Part shown: one piece after another, positions 43,276 to 56,700 of the stretch | Layout: each line of letters begins with the position of its first letter | Position numbering within the stretch: position 1 is the first letter of the stretch | Assembly: GCA_015179125.1 (NCBI GenBank) | Contig: WHVA01000385.1 | Span: 48,694-112,693, forward strand | Length of the DNA stretch: 64,000 nucleotides | Direction: 5' to 3' | From: Gautieria morchelliformis | Lineage: Eukaryota > Basidiomycota > Agaricomycetes > Gomphales > Gomphaceae | Made by a program: the position numbers and the translations under genes | Notes under the pieces: model-generated | The model's database searches: none | Told to the model about the DNA's origin: nothing | Seen by the model: only the letters and a program-made list of their open reading frames with translations

Positions 43276-45304
43276 TTAATTGCATGACACATACAAAAAG
43301 AGTCCTGATGTGAATGCTTTGCTGACGGGAATTTCCTCGCCAGTGCTGCTGTCTCTGGCAGGAGTGATGTCGAAAACTTTCAGGATGGATGCCACGGCGA
43401 TGAACAGGGAATTATCAGCTAGGTATCGACCGGGACATATCCTGATAATTTGTCATGCATGTAAACATAATCTAACGCCCCAGGCTTCAATATGACCCAC
43501 CTCCTCCCGTACCCGAATGCCGCATTAGGATATTTCACATTAGGGTCGAGAAAACGCTCCGGGATGAAATCATCAGTGTTTGGACCATATACAGCTTCGT
43601 CGTGGAGTATCAGCCTATCGCAACAAGTCAGAATGTAAGTTCAGACAAGACAGCTTGTCGATCACCATGAATTGCCTAATATCATGGCACCTTTAGGTAT
43701 GAAGTACCCATCATAGATGTCGTCTTGAGTAGTGGCGTGTGCGAATCCGAGGGGTACCAATGGATGCCATCTTAAAGTTTCCTTGCAGATGGCATTGATA
43801 TAAGGCAGACTATTCCTGTCCTCGAATTCAGGAAGTCGGTTTGGCCCCACAACGGCGTCAAGTTCTGCCTGAGCTTTTTTTTGGACTTCGGGTGAGATCA
43901 GCATGGCAAGTATGAATGTATGCAGCGTATGCACTATCTGTAAAATGTCATGGTCAGCTTGTTGGAGTGTTCGAGAGGCTGGGAGACTAGTAACCGTGTC
44001 TGCTCCGCCTGCATACAGGGACGATCCGACCCCACGAATAATAGCCACTTCATCGGCACGTGCGGTTCCATTGTTGGTGAGATCCTCCAGCAAAGACGAA
44101 GTGAATGAAGGGCTTGCGGTGCCGGCATTCTTTCAGCATCAAGTAAATACAGCCGACTTCAAGCTTGCTACTATATGCACGCACGAGGGCCTTGTTGACT
44201 GCCTCAAACGGGACCACATTCATTTTTGTGATATCGTCTCGCCATAGCCTGGCAGTCTTGCGGAATCCTGCGCCAGGGAACCATTCGGGAACGTATTTCA
44301 CTGCCGACTAGTCAGTGAATAAACCAGGATTAAGCCTGGAAGGCGCACATATTGGTAGTGCATCAACTAAAAAAGCTCCAGGTTTCGCTGCTGCGCCGAG
44401 ATGCGACATTGCCTTTTCGGCCGCTTCAATGTAGGGATCGTCTTTATCCCGAACATTTATCGCGTACACGACCTGAGAAGATGACGGTATGTGAAGAAGA
44501 AATTGATACATCGGCAGAGGCTCACCTCCATGATAAACGCGCCTGCAGAATGTCGTAAGTGATCAACGAAGTCATCTGGAGACTCACACAACCGTCGAAG
44601 CAAGCGCCTGATCATCATTCAGTCTGGTGTTGGGGAGTAAAAGAACATCTGACCGAATATGTTTGATCTGGATGGGGTTATATTCGGCAGCTGCAGCAGG
44701 ATGGAATTTCTTGTGAATGACTGCGCGATTCCGACGCCACTCTGCTCCATAGCGTAAGAAGGCCACAGACCAGGTAAATCCCATTCTAGGAGAGTGTAAT
44801 AGGCACTTAAAACCACCTGCGGCCCAAGATATATTACGCACAAGTCAATCAACATGGGAAGGTCCGTTCGATCGGAATAGATGGAGGATCGTTTCTCGAA
44901 CAAGTCATAAGCGATGTCTGCCGTATTGACAATGACCATGGATTGACGCAGCACTTTGATGTGGACAAGCCCGCCTGGTGCGGATGATCAGGCGCTTTGC
45001 AGTTAGGCTGAGTGATATTAATTACCGTATTTCTTCGCCCACTCGGCATACGTCTTCCTTTCATTCTGAGTGGGCATGTCAGTAAGGTTCCCTAAGATCA
45101 GACGCCCCGGAGGGCCAGGCGGTAGACGTAGGCCTATTGGACAGGTCAAAAATGTTATCGACTAGCTATTCCCCACTGATAAGAGGGATTGAGGTTCTCG
45201 CCTTTAGGGAGGCGGTTGCTGTTCACGAGTCGAATTACCAGGAATAAAGCTAAGGTCACTAGAATGTACACCAGGCTTGCTGCCTCTGCCATGCCACGGA
45301 GCAT
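43276..45304 (-). CDS. Cytochrome P450 monooxygenase
   Basis: A multi-exon P450 that would hydroxylate a small hydrophobic substrate, anchored in the ER membrane. The N-terminus has a membrane segment (LVYILVTLALFLVI) and, after an intron, the proline hinge RLPPGPPG. The helix C region is FLRYGAEWRRNRAVIHKKF. The I-helix has AGGADTV, with the Thr for oxygen activation. The ExxR motif is KETLRWHP. Then comes PERFLDP, and the heme loop is split by an intron: FGYGRR joined to ICPGRYLAD, which supplies the Cys ligand. The final exon ends LYVSCN. The exon frames join through GT-AG introns, including one that splices over an apparent break near 44130. The gene looks intact. The style resembles the large agaricomycete CYP5144/O-methylsterigmatocystin-type families; the substrate is unknown. 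Confidence 0.92.
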
Positions 45305-46824
45305 TTTGAGAGCTAGTGGGATACCTAGGTGTCAGTATTCGAAAGAAACTGTATAGCACCGTATATATAGATTTGCAACGATTCCGAGACTCCGCATTCG
45401 GTGGTCAGAGGGATAATGCCCCATGGCGTCTTCCATAACTATCTTAACCTTATTATATCTGGACAGTTAATAGCCGGAAACACGCGATTCTGAGCGCATG
45501 GAAGTATGGTTACCGAGAATGCGTGAGCCGAGTTTCTTTGGAACTTATCCACGGTTCATCGTGAGTTGAGCTGGGAAAGACGCCAGCACGATTCAGTTAT
45601 TCGCCAGGAAGAGGATACAGGGGCTGCAGATATGGGGCCAAGTTGGCACCTGCCAGGTGTAAAAAGACGCGCGAGGCCACGCTTGACCACCTTCTGTCAG
45701 AACTGACTCAGCGCTAGCGGTTGAGTGATCTGGAAATATCTATTTCAAAACGGTGAAATAGAAAGTCAAATTGAAAACCGGAACATTAAAGCACAGCTTA
45801 CACGCCATTGTTCGGAAGAAGCCTGACATCGTCTTCTCTAGAGTTCGTGGTCGAATCCTCCTCAGCGCTTGCCCTGGCCGCAGAGTAATTTCGAGCCGAC
45901 CTACGAAAATGTAACTTCTCGTCAATATAAAAAATTTCACTATTTTTCGATGAAAAATACGATGTGTTGCGCCAAAGTCAAATTACTGAATAAAGGCGGA
46001 ATTCCTTGTTTTTAGTTTCCGGGATATGATATGTGCTCACCGTCATCGACGGTGGTGAGCATAAGTGTCTAAAATGACCTGTAGCTCCTATACATGGATT
46101 TTTTAAACATTTCTTTCACTTGTTTCGTCTGGCGCACGAAGAGGACCGACCATTCACGACCCTCCCCTCCCCCTGCGCTCCGGGGGTCCCCCGAGCCGGG
46201 TCGCTCAGGTCGGCACGCTAAAGCCTCGTTCGCGTCATCCATGACTAACCCCAACGTTATGTAACCTAACCCTAACCTAGCCGTGATTTCAATACGCATT
46301 CTTTTTTTTTTCTGGGTGTACAAGTACGAAATCCCAGCAATCTTGCCACAGGACGGCGTTCGGAGGAATACGACGTGTCGGTTCTGGCATAGATTTGTGT
46401 TGTTGTGATTATTATGTCGATGTTGTATTTACGGACTACCTTCAGATGCTGAGGAGGGATCGACTAGGCCCTCGTCCTTATATAGTCTCCATGTAATCCG
46501 TTTGGCCAGTCAGCGCACTCCTGTTGATTCAGTATTAACTTCTCTTGGAGTAAACCCTGGGAAGCGAGAAACGAAGCAAGTGACTACACCCCGTGGAAAT
46601 TTACTGTATGGCTACAGCCGTAAGTCTGGTAAATCAAATCGTTGGGCCCAGAATTTTGGTGGGATCCTTCGGGTAGCGCTAAGGTGCCAGCTTAGGTAAT
46701 GGCGAGATTGTCCATATGGACGCTTGGGAGTTTTTTCCATTTATGGTATATCTGACTGATCCAAGGGGCCAAATACCCGGAACAAAGCTATCTGAAGAGG
46801 CCTTACTCAGACTCTTTATCTGCC
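45305..46824. other. Intergenic region with short repeats
   Basis: This holds the upstream region of the P450 gene (left) and of the transferase gene (right). A dispersed repeat at 45587-45640 matches 37292-37350. A degenerate telomere-like run (CCTAACCCTAACC) lies near 46263-46280. No convincing coding sequence is present. Confidence 0.5.
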
Positions 46825-49334
46825 ATGCCGCTCTCGAAGGAGCAAGTACCATTGCTTGCGGACGAAGAGCAAGACTTTGGTATCGCCCACCCTCTCCGGC
46901 CGCCTCAGCCAGAGAAGTGGCAATGGCGGACATCTGACAATTCCGGACTACCAGTGCACGCCACAAAGTCCCTGTCTCGTTTCGAGACCTGGAAAGTCGT
47001 GCTATGGTGTACAGTATCCGCATTGTCGTTGATGTCCCTCCTCGTTACCTGGACAGAACGGTTGGACCTAAGTTCTGAGATTAGCATTCGTCATCCGCCG
47101 GCAACTCTTCCGGGCTGGCCTGCAAAGCACAACCCGGCATATTTAGTCCATGCCAGGCATGGTGCAGCTGCTACAGAAAACGTACTTTGCTCTGAGATTG
47201 CCGTGGATGTCCTCAAGGACGGAGGGAATGCTGTCGACGCTTCTATCGCAGCAACTCTCTGTGTAGGTGTTGTCAGCATGTACAGGTATCGTCTTTTTTG
47301 CCCGCAAAAGCTGTTCACGTTCACAGTGCCACTAGTTCTGGAATAGGTGGCGGTGGGTTTATGACGGTACGCATTCCTGGTTCGTCCCCAGAGTCGAGCT
47401 CGGAGGGGTGGACTGTAGACTTTCGTGAGACTGCACCAGCTGCAGCAAACGCCACCATGTTCTCTCATGATCCAATGTCTTCGGTGTTTGGAGGTTTGAG
47501 TGTTGGCGTACCGGGAGAATTAAGAGGATTATCCGAGGCGCATCGTAGGTGGGGAACGTTACCCTGGAAGAGGCTCGTAGAGCCCGCCGCGCATTTAGCA
47601 GAAGGCTGGGAAGTTGGAATAGAGCTCGGAAAACGTATCCAGGTATGCACTTATTCCCCGAGGAGCATCATATTACTGAATCGCGGACACTCTTCCTCCG
47701 TCAGTTATACAGTAAATTAATGCTTGAGAATCCCGATTGGAGATCCGTGTTTGCACCAAACGGAGAACTCCTTCGTGAAGGTGATCTCATCCGTAGGACG
47801 AATTACTCTCGTACTCTTCATACCATCGCAGAGCAAGGCGCAGAAGCATTTTACTCAGTGCGACCAGGTTTACTGTCACCTTTCATGAGTATGCTGACCA
47901 GCATACAGGGTCCCATTGCCAATGCCTTGATAGAGAAAATCCATGCTACCGGTGGGATTCTTACTGCAGCGGATTTTGCTGGTTACACTCCATTGGTCAA
48001 GCCTGCCCTCAAAGGTTCGTATAAGAACCGTACAGTGTACACCTCCCAGGCCCCCACGTCAGGTCCTGTGCTGCTTCATATGCTCAATCTTCTCGAAAAA
48101 TTCGACATGAATGAGGCAAATCAGGGTCTCAGACTTCACCGATTTGTGGAAGTATTGAAGTGTGAGAGAATAATACATCTGGGGGCTTGCAGCGTACTAA
48201 AAACCTTTTGAAGTTGCTTTCGCAGCAAGGTACTGCAAGTGCCGACATATTACCTTATGTCTGAAACTTATGATTACCTACGTAGGACCAGGGTATTTGA
48301 TCCAGCGTTTGCAAACGAGACAACGTCTTTCGATTACGTTCCAACTAAAGAGTATGCAGACAAGATCTTCCCTAATATAACAGACGTGGGTGATCGGGTA
48401 TGGACCGCATCTCGTTAGCTCTACTGATTTCAACTACAGAGCACTACCCACTCACCAGAGTATTACCAGCCTGTCTTTGACGTGGCTATAGATCATGGCA
48501 CGGTATGTCTCGCCATCGTTGCACCTGCTTCCTTTGCGGATCCGAGTCCAATAATACAATGACAATGCAGTCCCACTCTTCTATTGTGGATGCGTCAGGG
48601 ATGGCTGTCGCAATTACTTCAACCGTGAACCTAGTCTTCGGCTCCCAGGTTCTGGACCCGATAACAGGCATTATTCTGAATGACGAACTCGACGACTTTG
48701 GCGTCCCAGGCAGGCCAAATGCGTTTGGCTTGAAACCATCTCCATGTGAGCGCAATGTCAGCACCTTGAGATTCGCGCTCTGACTCGAGGATGTAGACAA
48801 TTATCCAGCTCCGGGGAAACGACCGCTCTCATCCACATGTCCAACCATCCTGGAACATCCAGATGGTTCGTTTTATCTCACACTCGGGGGCTCTGGTGGA
48901 TCCATGATCTTCGGTGCCGTCGCACAAGTAATACTTGGGGTTGACGCTGTGTCGTCTGGCCCCCGGGACAAGAATGGATGGGTCGATGTCAGTATGGCAG
49001 TGGAAGGGCCGCGTGCACATAACCAGCTGTTTCCTTTGGAGGTATTTATGGATAGTACGTTTGATCAGAAGAGCATAGACGCGCTGCAAACTCGGGGGCA
49101 TAATACCACAGGCCAGCCATATATCCCAAATAATCCTTGTGACACTAATGTTCTCTATAGTGACCGATATCAATCGAATTGCAGCTGTTGTACAGGCTGT
49201 AATGGCCAAGGATGGGGAGATTTTTGGTGGGTGGGCGTTTTTTCTACATTTGTGATGACGAGCCTCAAGCGTATCTATATCATGTGACAGCGGCGAGCGA
49301 TTCCCGCAAAAATGGTATTGCGGCAGGTTATTGA
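46825..49334 (+). CDS. Gamma-glutamyltransferase
   Basis: The enzyme cleaves the gamma-glutamyl bond of glutathione and transfers the group to water or amino acids. The start MPLSKEQVPLL precedes a single membrane segment (about residues 55-77, VLWCTVSALSLMSLLVTW), giving a type II membrane protein with a lumenal or vacuolar catalytic domain. Family signatures in order: AVDVLKDGGNAVDASIA, SSGIGGGGFM (across intron 1), VDFRETAP, and GVPGELRGL. The processing-site region is DHGT joined by an intron to SHSSIVDASGMAVAITS, in which the Thr is the likely autocatalytic nucleophile. NLVFGSQV and GGSGGSMI follow. At least six short introns have clear GT-AG ends. The last exon border near 49145 is uncertain. 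Length, about 600 residues, is usual. Confidence 0.92.
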
Positions 49335-49646
49335 GAGATGGCCATAGAATTCGGTTAGCTGGAGTGGTTGCGGTGATGATCTTGGTCTCGTTGAATATCT
49401 TGGTAGGACTGATACTGATGTGAAGTCCGGGAGTTGGCGGTAACCCTTCAGGAAAGGGTCCAACAATTCGCGGCACGGGCACCCTGTACACGAGAATACA
49501 CCCCATTAGATGTCTGAGTCTGTTACGCAGTTAGCCCTACTTAGTGAGCGAGCAGGTTGAGTGAGCAGGCAACGTGCCAACTCCAGTAAGTATGGCACAC
49601 AATCAAGATTTCTACCTTCTCTATTTACAATACCACAAATGCCCCC

Positions 49647-50365
49647 TCATTTGACCAGTAACATGGGGAAATAGGAGTGAGGGTCATGGGGAGCATCCTC
49701 TGCCTGTTCAGGAACCCATTTCCTGTGGCCAGACACTGGTGTTGGAATATGTGATACATCGGTATAAGCGGTCTTCCCGGCTGACGCAAGGATCTTTAGA
49801 GCCTGTGTTAACTCCATTGACGCAGACGTCGGTGTAATCGATGTGGACTCCGAGGCGTTTTCACCAGGTTCGGATGTCGGAGGGGCAACCCTGTGGTACG
49901 GGATTAAGGCCAAGGACACTCATGAGAAGAAGTACGAACGCTTGCAAATCAGGCGCCTGGAGAAGGAACTTGGAAAGTTGGGCTTGTGTGACAACCGATA
50001 AACGGGGGTAATTTCTCCGCACATCACGCTTCCAGTAGGGGTTCTGTGCTGGGTCGGAGGCTAGCTCAACAGAGTGATCAGCGTACAAGCCACCGACTAA
50101 AGAGGCAACCGACCTTTCGTAGCAGGCGTAGCGTAGAGCTCTGGACGAGAACCTGGCTGAGGGTATCTATTCCGGGTTGCAATGGGAACACCAGAGGAGA
50201 TCTCTGGGTTGACGACCACTGCATCACCTGGATAACAGCGAGTGAGAGGTTCTGGGTTGAAGTGGTACGGGTGCACTTACGAAACTTCTTCCAAAAACCT
50301 TGCGGGGCGAGGTGATAGATGGTATGGTCTGCTGATTTCGCTGCGTTCCTCGCCGCGGCTGCCAT
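49647..50365 (-). CDS. Mitochondrial complex I 21 kDa subunit
   Basis: Accessory subunit of NADH:ubiquinone oxidoreductase in the inner mitochondrial membrane. Four exons: MAAAARNAAKSADHTIYHLA and PQGFWKKFR (GTAAGT donor); VVVNPEISSGVPIATRNRYP and the PGSRPELYATPATK end; SDPAQNPYWKRDVRR with YPRLSVVTQAQL; and a last exon ending in PHDPHSYFPMLLVK. The NPEIS.G.P...RNRYP and DPAQNPYWKRDVRR segments are hallmarks of the fungal 21 kDa (NUO-21-type) subunit. It is divergently arranged with the next gene to the right, sharing about 200 bases of upstream region. The third intron's donor is not certain. Confidence 0.85.
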
Positions 50366-50563
50366 GAGAGAAGGTAAACTGCTGACAAATCGGCTCGATC
50401 GGGGCTTGAAGTTACTCTATTGTGCTGTTGCTCATCACGCAATTCCACCTCATCCATAGTTGTTCGTTAGCCATGATACCCTATATTAGCGTATCCTCCG
50501 GGGAGACAGGTTTCTGCCTTTCCCCGTCTCACCCTACTACCAGTAACTACAAAACTTTGAAAG

Positions 50564-51422
50564 ATGCCAGCACTTGCCTTCACCATTCGAGACCATCTGG
50601 CTGGGCAATTATCGCGTACTGAACACGACCCCCTAAGGAATTCTCATCATATCCCCACCTTTGAGTCTGACGCACCGAGACCTATCCTATACTTGCCTCC
50701 GCTGCTTTCTTTGCTTCCTACATCACACCATGCACCTCAAAAACTTCCTTCACACCCGTCATCGATCTCGGAAACGCGACTCCCTGACATCGATCCTGCG
50801 AGTTTGTCCCTTCATCGCGCGCTCCATCACTTCAAACCATCAGATGACCAGTATGCTACCCGACCGTATTCTGAAGCATTCAATTGGGACCTACTACAGC
50901 TACCGGAGGAGGATGGTAGGTTATACCCTTCTTATATTAATGATATTGAGACCGTTATGCAGAACGAGAATGGTATTGCGTAGCTTTTCGAAGTTTGCGT
51001 AAAGCTGGCAGCGACGGCGACTGTGAGTGCTAATACCATATACCACGCTTTGCATCGACAGGCTTATTTATTTGTTAGCTCTGTATCAAGCGGACAAAGA
51101 AGCTCACGAAGAAGCTGTCCGCAATGGCGGGGCAAGTTTCCACCATTTGAATTATTGTCTTCCGATTAATATCTGCCAGCAGCTTATTATGTACTGGTAT
51201 GGAGTACCCTCCCCGGAGACAGGCCATAACCTGGCCACGTGCATTTGGCAGTCTCGTCAGCATGCTATACTAGCAAACAGTCGCCCAAAGCATATACGTG
51301 CCGCTAAGCTAGCAAAGGCCGCGTATGAGACGTACGAGCTTGAGCGGTGGGTCGTACAAAAAGTGAAGGGGGAAACGGGCATACATATAGGTGCATACAA
51401 GGAAGGACCGGTGGGTTGGTAG
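50564..51422 (+). CDS. UPF0643 family protein
   Basis: A conserved fungal protein of unknown function. Exon 1 runs from MPALAFTIRDHLAG to the FNWDLLQLPEE segment. Exon 2 gives REWYCVAFRSLRKAGSDGD, and exon 3 gives LYQADKEAHEEAVRNGG. The last exon gives QLIMYWYGVPSPETGHNLAT, continues to CIWQSRQHAILANSRPKH and LERWVVQKVKGE, and ends GPVGW. The YWYG.P....G.NLATCIW.SR core is typical of the family. The third intron (about 51131-51178) has a GC donor (GCAAGT) rather than GT. With this and an acceptor at 51076, all frames join without a break. Confidence 0.8.
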
Positions 51423-51607
51423 CTTTGGCGTCATGCAGCGATGTCATCCCTTGATAAGACAATCTCGCATTTCAACTTCATAGAGCTGAGCCATTCTTTT
51501 CGTTACCCTCCCTATGTGCAGGCAAGCAAATATCAATGAATGAAGGTTTATAAGAATATCCTGAGTCGATAAGTTATGTTACAGGTTACCGTTAGCCTGT
51601 CGACAGG

Positions 51608-52269
51608 CTATAACGGTCTGTAACGGTGGCTACAGTAGGACAGAAGGTCCTTGGGGTCAGTACGCTTTTCATTCCCACTGATGATCCCCAGCACGGTGCC
51701 CACTATTCCCAACAGACCAAACACGTTGAAACCGCACACGTCGATGTCCATCAACGTCACGGCCGGGACCCAGTATATGAACATGCCGAGCACGCTCTCC
51801 TTGAGCTTCCTCTTTCCATCTATCTGCCAGCACCCTATCCCAAAGGAGACCAGTGAAAGTGTTACCCAGACAACCTTCCAGAAGATTGTCGGATAAGCCA
51901 CCGCCGATTTAGCCGACGTCTGCCGATAAGTGCAAAATCCGAACGCTATGCCGGTGAGGTATCCCGTAAGGGAGGCTAAGGATACAAGGAGCGTGAACAC
52001 CCGTATGCCCCTTGGTAAATACGGCTCTCATGCTTCCTGGAACGGCCGCGGGACCCCTTGCGAGACCCACTATCCCCGAGACAAAGCCTATTAACGAAAC
52101 GAGCATCTTTGTTCTCTTCTTCTTCCAGGATCAGGCGCTTGATCATCCTGCGCACCAACTGGCAGCCGGCGTTTATAGCATCTACGTTGTTCGTATACCA
52201 GTCAAAGCCTCTGGTAGGATATGTGCTGAGGAATGTGAAACTTCCACAGGCTGATTCATTGGAGGTCAT
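51608..52269 (-). CDS. Predicted multi-pass membrane protein
   Basis: The last exon (about 52000-51608) encodes four hydrophobic helices (LLVSLASLTGYLTGIAFGF, IFWKVVWVTLSLVSFGIGC, LGMFIYWVPAVTLM, FGLLGIVGTVLGIISG) and a charged tail. An upstream segment adds MLVSLIGFVSGIVGLARG (52106 onwards), and further upstream is WYTNNVDAINAGCQLVRRMI. The join near 52015 needs an intron or a frame change that I could not settle. No family is recognised. Confidence 0.5.
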
Positions 52270-53199
52270 AGCTTTTAGTCACCGCATAACAGGCTTCCGG
52301 AGAAGCAGTGATGCTTGAGGGCCGTGATTGGAGAAAACGTCCTTTCCTCAAGGTCCATGTTTGGAGAAATCGTCCTTTCCTCAATTCAAGCCTCCTATGG
52401 TAGACCATCGTATCGTTCTTCCATATCCATAGCTGTACACCACACGTACGTCTATGTATATGAAGCCACATACTGCGAGGAAGGTAGGCCACCCGACGGT
52501 GGAGGCCACTGATATCCAAAAAGCAGCGCAGCGCTTTGGTATAGAGCTTGACCCGAAGCGACAGAATTCCGCCAAAATGGTACTAAACCTAACAAGGGAT
52601 GTTTCTATATCGAGTAACCCCCTGTGGGATAGCGACACGCCCCAGAAAGGTAAGTGCAGAACTTGGTGCAGAAAACATTGCACGTGAACCCAAGATGCCT
52701 TGAAGAGGCAATGTTTACACACATTCTCATTATATGCTGTATTAGCACTGAAATAATTCTGCACTGCTTGAAGGACAGGCAATCCTTAATGGTATCCCGC
52801 AACGATTCGAATTCTTGTTAGTATTGAAAATAGAATTGAAAGCGATATAATTCAATCTCTAAGTATGAGATGAATTGAGTGGAAATCTCAAATAGCAAGA
52901 ATATCTGCACATATAACTAAGTATATGTGTATGATAAATGCTTATTAACAGTTGACTAGTACGATGTAAAACAAGTAAAGTCGTATTTTGCTACTACGTT
53001 ATGGTACATGAAGCTGGCTATTTATCTGACAACGATAGGACTTGGCGTTCCTAATATGTATGGAAGGGGAACAATAGGTAGATGGAATGGGGAAGTCGGC
53101 GCATGGACATTGATAGGAGAATCGACGAATGTTGTACTGAGTTTGTTGGAGGGCAAAGCATAAAATGGTGAAAGGGAAACGGGTTTTGGAATTGGATAG
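52270..53199. other. Intergenic, no supported gene
   Basis: A short direct repeat lies at 52329-52385 (the TGGAGAAA...CGTCCTTTCCTCAA unit twice). Open frames occur on both strands at 52380-52780 without a clear family. The sequence is AT-rich after 52800. Confidence 0.4.
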
Positions 53200-53604
53200 G
53201 AGTGTTAAGACCCATTTGTCATGATTCGTTTATTCTGCGAATCATCCCTCAGCACAAGGCAAATGACTTCCCGAACCAGCGAATATCTTGCCAAAATATT
53301 CATCGCCATACTGCTTTCGCATTCGCTATTCGCATCATTCCTGCCAGGACGCCAGGTGTTGGAGCCCTCATCCATCATAGAACCCATCATCTGTTAAACT
53401 CCCACTCCATGACAGACCCACATGCTCAGGATGCATTCGGATAGTGTCAGTTGCAGCCTCCATGCAGGTTGGACTCAATGGGACTCGTACCACTGCAGCG
53501 CAGGACGAATTAGCTTCGCTGAAGTTTTCACTACACAGTTGTCATGACCCATTCATTTCTTGTATCAAGCTATCCCTGTTTTCCCTTTCACCACTCTTCC
53601 ATGT
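53200..53604. repeat. Unclassified repeat abutting truncated family A pol
   Basis: The inverted relative of 148-588, clearest around 53536-53590. It ends where family A chromodomain coding begins (53605). It contains no recognised gene. Confidence 0.4.
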
Positions 53605-53742
53605 TAGTTCCAGGTCCGTTGGACCCTAGGTGACGTGACATGGGAACCCATGTCATCCTGCAAGGACCTTGAAGCCCTAGATAGCTATCTAGAGCTTCGG
53701 GGGGTGAGCAAGCCACACGACCTCCCCAGACACCGCTAGACG
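53605..53742 (+). pseudogene. Chromodomain C-terminal fragment (family A)
   Basis: The frame encodes QVRWTLGDVTWEPMSSCKDL and then EALDSYLEL, matching 9630-9517 of copy 2 nearly residue for residue (RWTLGDMTWEP, CKDLEALDIYLEL). The rest of integrase is absent upstream. Confidence 0.85.
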
Positions 53743-53779
53743 CGTCTGTCACGTGCAGACCACCATCATCTCCACAAAG

Positions 53780-56700
53780 ATGGTGCCCCCCAAAGATAGC
53801 ATGGACGTTGATCCGTCAACGTCCACAACGCGAGCAACGGCCCCGAGACAGGGGGCCGCAGACATTCTCCATGCTCCAGTAGACGAGGAGCACTGGACGA
53901 TTGTGGGATGGGAGGACGCCCTCGCCATCGTCCACCCGGATGATTGCGCGACGTGCGCGGACTACGCTGTGCACCTAAGGGCTGGGACAGGCACCGCAAG
54001 GTCAAACTGCGGGACGAAGACATCGGCGACGCCGTCGATGCTGCCTGGGGATGGCTCCCAAGGGGCATCGCGCGAGAAGAGCTCCTCCGGGACATCCACG
54101 ACCTCAAGAAGGAGGTCAAAGAATTGGGACGCGCGGTCAAAACCGAGCGTGCCAAGATCAAGGAGCTGGAGCAGCAGCTGAGTGCAGCCCAGCTCCAGGT
54201 CACCCTGGTCCACACTGCCTCAAAAAGGCCGCGACATGACCCGGCCACGGACCCAGTGGCCGGGCCATCATCACCTCGCGCGACGGCGCCTTTGCCGGCG
54301 CGCGCAACATCGGGGCTAGCGTCCCGATTGTTGGAGCGACCCCAACAACAACAATGATGGAGGGGTATAGCGCCCCCTCTGACTCTGCGTATGACATCCC
54401 ACCAGGATGGGAGTCAGACTCGTCCGTCTGGAAGACGTACGACCCGGAAAGGGCACAGCAGCTGGCAGAGCAGCCGAAGAAAAAGCGCAAGAAATTGCGC
54501 GGCACCCCAACACCGTCAATGGGCTAGCCATTGCGAGGCAAAGCGCGATCAGTGCTTACCTGGCGGCGTCAACGTCGCACACCATCAACGACCCCGCCCT
54601 TCAGCGGCGGATGGCACAGGTCGAGGCCCAGTAATCGGGCCTGGCGTAGCCCTGCCTCCGCCAGCAGGGACAGTTCACCCTCCCTACCCGGGGAGGGGAC
54701 ACTCATCCCACTCGGAGATCCACCGATCTCCGAGACGGCCTCCTACCACGACCGGTAGGGAAGGCCCAACAGCGTCGTACCAAATGGTACAATGTCTGCC
54801 CGCTCGACGACCCATGCTTCGTTGAACTCCTAGCACGGGCAAAGGAAACGCCACAGCTCGCGCGTACGCGCGAGATGATTGGCATATTCAAATGCATTGA
54901 GCACGAACAACGCGCTCGCAATCCCAAAAGGGATTGTCTCGTGATAGCGGGCGGTACCCCGCACGATATCACGGCCATCCTGAAGGGTTGGATACACAAC
55001 CCTGAAGGAATTCCATCAGCCATCCGTGACAACGGGATGGCACCTTCAACCTAGATGACATGGACGTCTGGATGTGGTTGAAGGCCCTTGCACCCCGGTC
55101 AAAGGGGTCGCACACCACTCAGGGCGAGGCTACTCGACCTGTTCGGCTCGACAGACCAATGGTCGAGCCTCGTCGATGCCAGGGAAGTGCTGACGCCTCA
55201 GAGCACCACCCTGCGGCTCTCCATCACGGGCCCATTCCCCATGGGGGGCCGAGCTGGCCCTGACATCCCACTCGCCGAGATCGCGACGGGGTCACTCGCC
55301 AGCGAGTGGCACACATTGAACATTACGTTCAACACAGCATCACCGGAGCGGCATTCAGTGCTGCCACCCGCGAGGGCCAACAAAAGGTCATTGAGACCAG
55401 CCATGTGAGGGCCGCGGTACCGTGACCCCTCACTCACGCTCAGCTCGACCAAGAGCTGGCGCGCTTCCGGCCCCCTCCTCAGACTGAGGATCCGGCCGTT
55501 GAGGCCATGCTCGCGAGGACACTGGCCTCATCGCCCAAGCGGACACCACTTTTGGAATAGGTTGTTAACTAGTGCCTTTGAACAAATGAAATGTATTGCT
55601 TAGTGGTCAAAACCACTGTATTTGCCTCTCTTCTGTGTGCTGACTAAGCCTATCGAGGCGCGTCCAGCACTGATGAAAGAGAGTCATGTGACCGTGTCGA
55701 CAGAAGAATGGTGTCGATCCAAGGAATAGTCAGATCAAAAGCGTTGCTTTTGAGGTAGTATAGAGTAAGCAGTGATAGTAAACCCTCAACGAAGATTTTA
55801 GAATAAACTATCAAGATTTGAGCTCTGTAGCTATCAAACAAGACTACAGTAGTTTCAGGAGGCAGAATAATCGATTCTGGATGATTTCGTTCATACATTC
55901 ATACTAGCTATTTATACTATATTAGTAGTAACTACCAGTACTCAAGATATTGGACAGATGGGTAGAAAAGCTGCTTGTAACTAAGGGGTGACTAATTTAT
56001 AGTCATAAAGTCATGGGTGATGGGGATGGTGTTAGGATTGTCTGGGCTTTGGAATAGAGATCTGTACCTAGTATACAAAGCCCCTGTCCACATGATGTTA
56101 AGATAGTAGTCAGTCAGTCGTGTCATGGAGTTCAAATAGAAAAATGGAGCTGTATCTGCCCTGCCTAGCATAAATGCTAGGCTGGTGATGGGGCCGCTGT
56201 CTCTGTGCCTTTTCTGTGGGGCAGCTAATTGAGTATGTGTACTGTGGATGACATTCTCAAGTCGCTCCTCCACAGTACCCTATACTCCTGCGCAGTCTAT
56301 TGTCCTCTGCGGCGTTTGGTGCCCGCACCCACTCGGTGCCTGTGGCCTGGCGCCTGTCGACGTCATGGCCGATGCCATCACTCGATAGGCACGCCATCCC
56401 TGATCGACCGCACGTGGTCGATGCCCGAACCTCTGTACATTACCTGATCTATGGGTAATATAGCATGTCATAAATTCATATGATCGTCGTCTGTGCCGAC
56501 GTCCATCGTAAATATCATTTCTGTTTCTATTCAATCATTTCTTGTTTCTCTTTCTTTCTTTATTAGTTTATCTTGTATATATATAAATGATTTGAGATGG
56601 GATAATTGCGTTTAACACAACAACCACCGCTAGTGGTGAGGCCGACCAGCCTCACCTGATCACCACCGATGACGCGGAGGTGCCCCTGGAGGAGTCACCC

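Noticed and set aside
46260..46285. Interstitial telomere from CCTAACCCTAACC
   Set aside because: Only about two imperfect units; too short to support more than coincidence.
52381..52782. Membrane protein gene on the minus strand at 52.4-52.8 kb
   Set aside because: A plus-strand frame over the same bases looks equally plausible, no splice-consistent gene could be built on either strand, and no family is recognisable.
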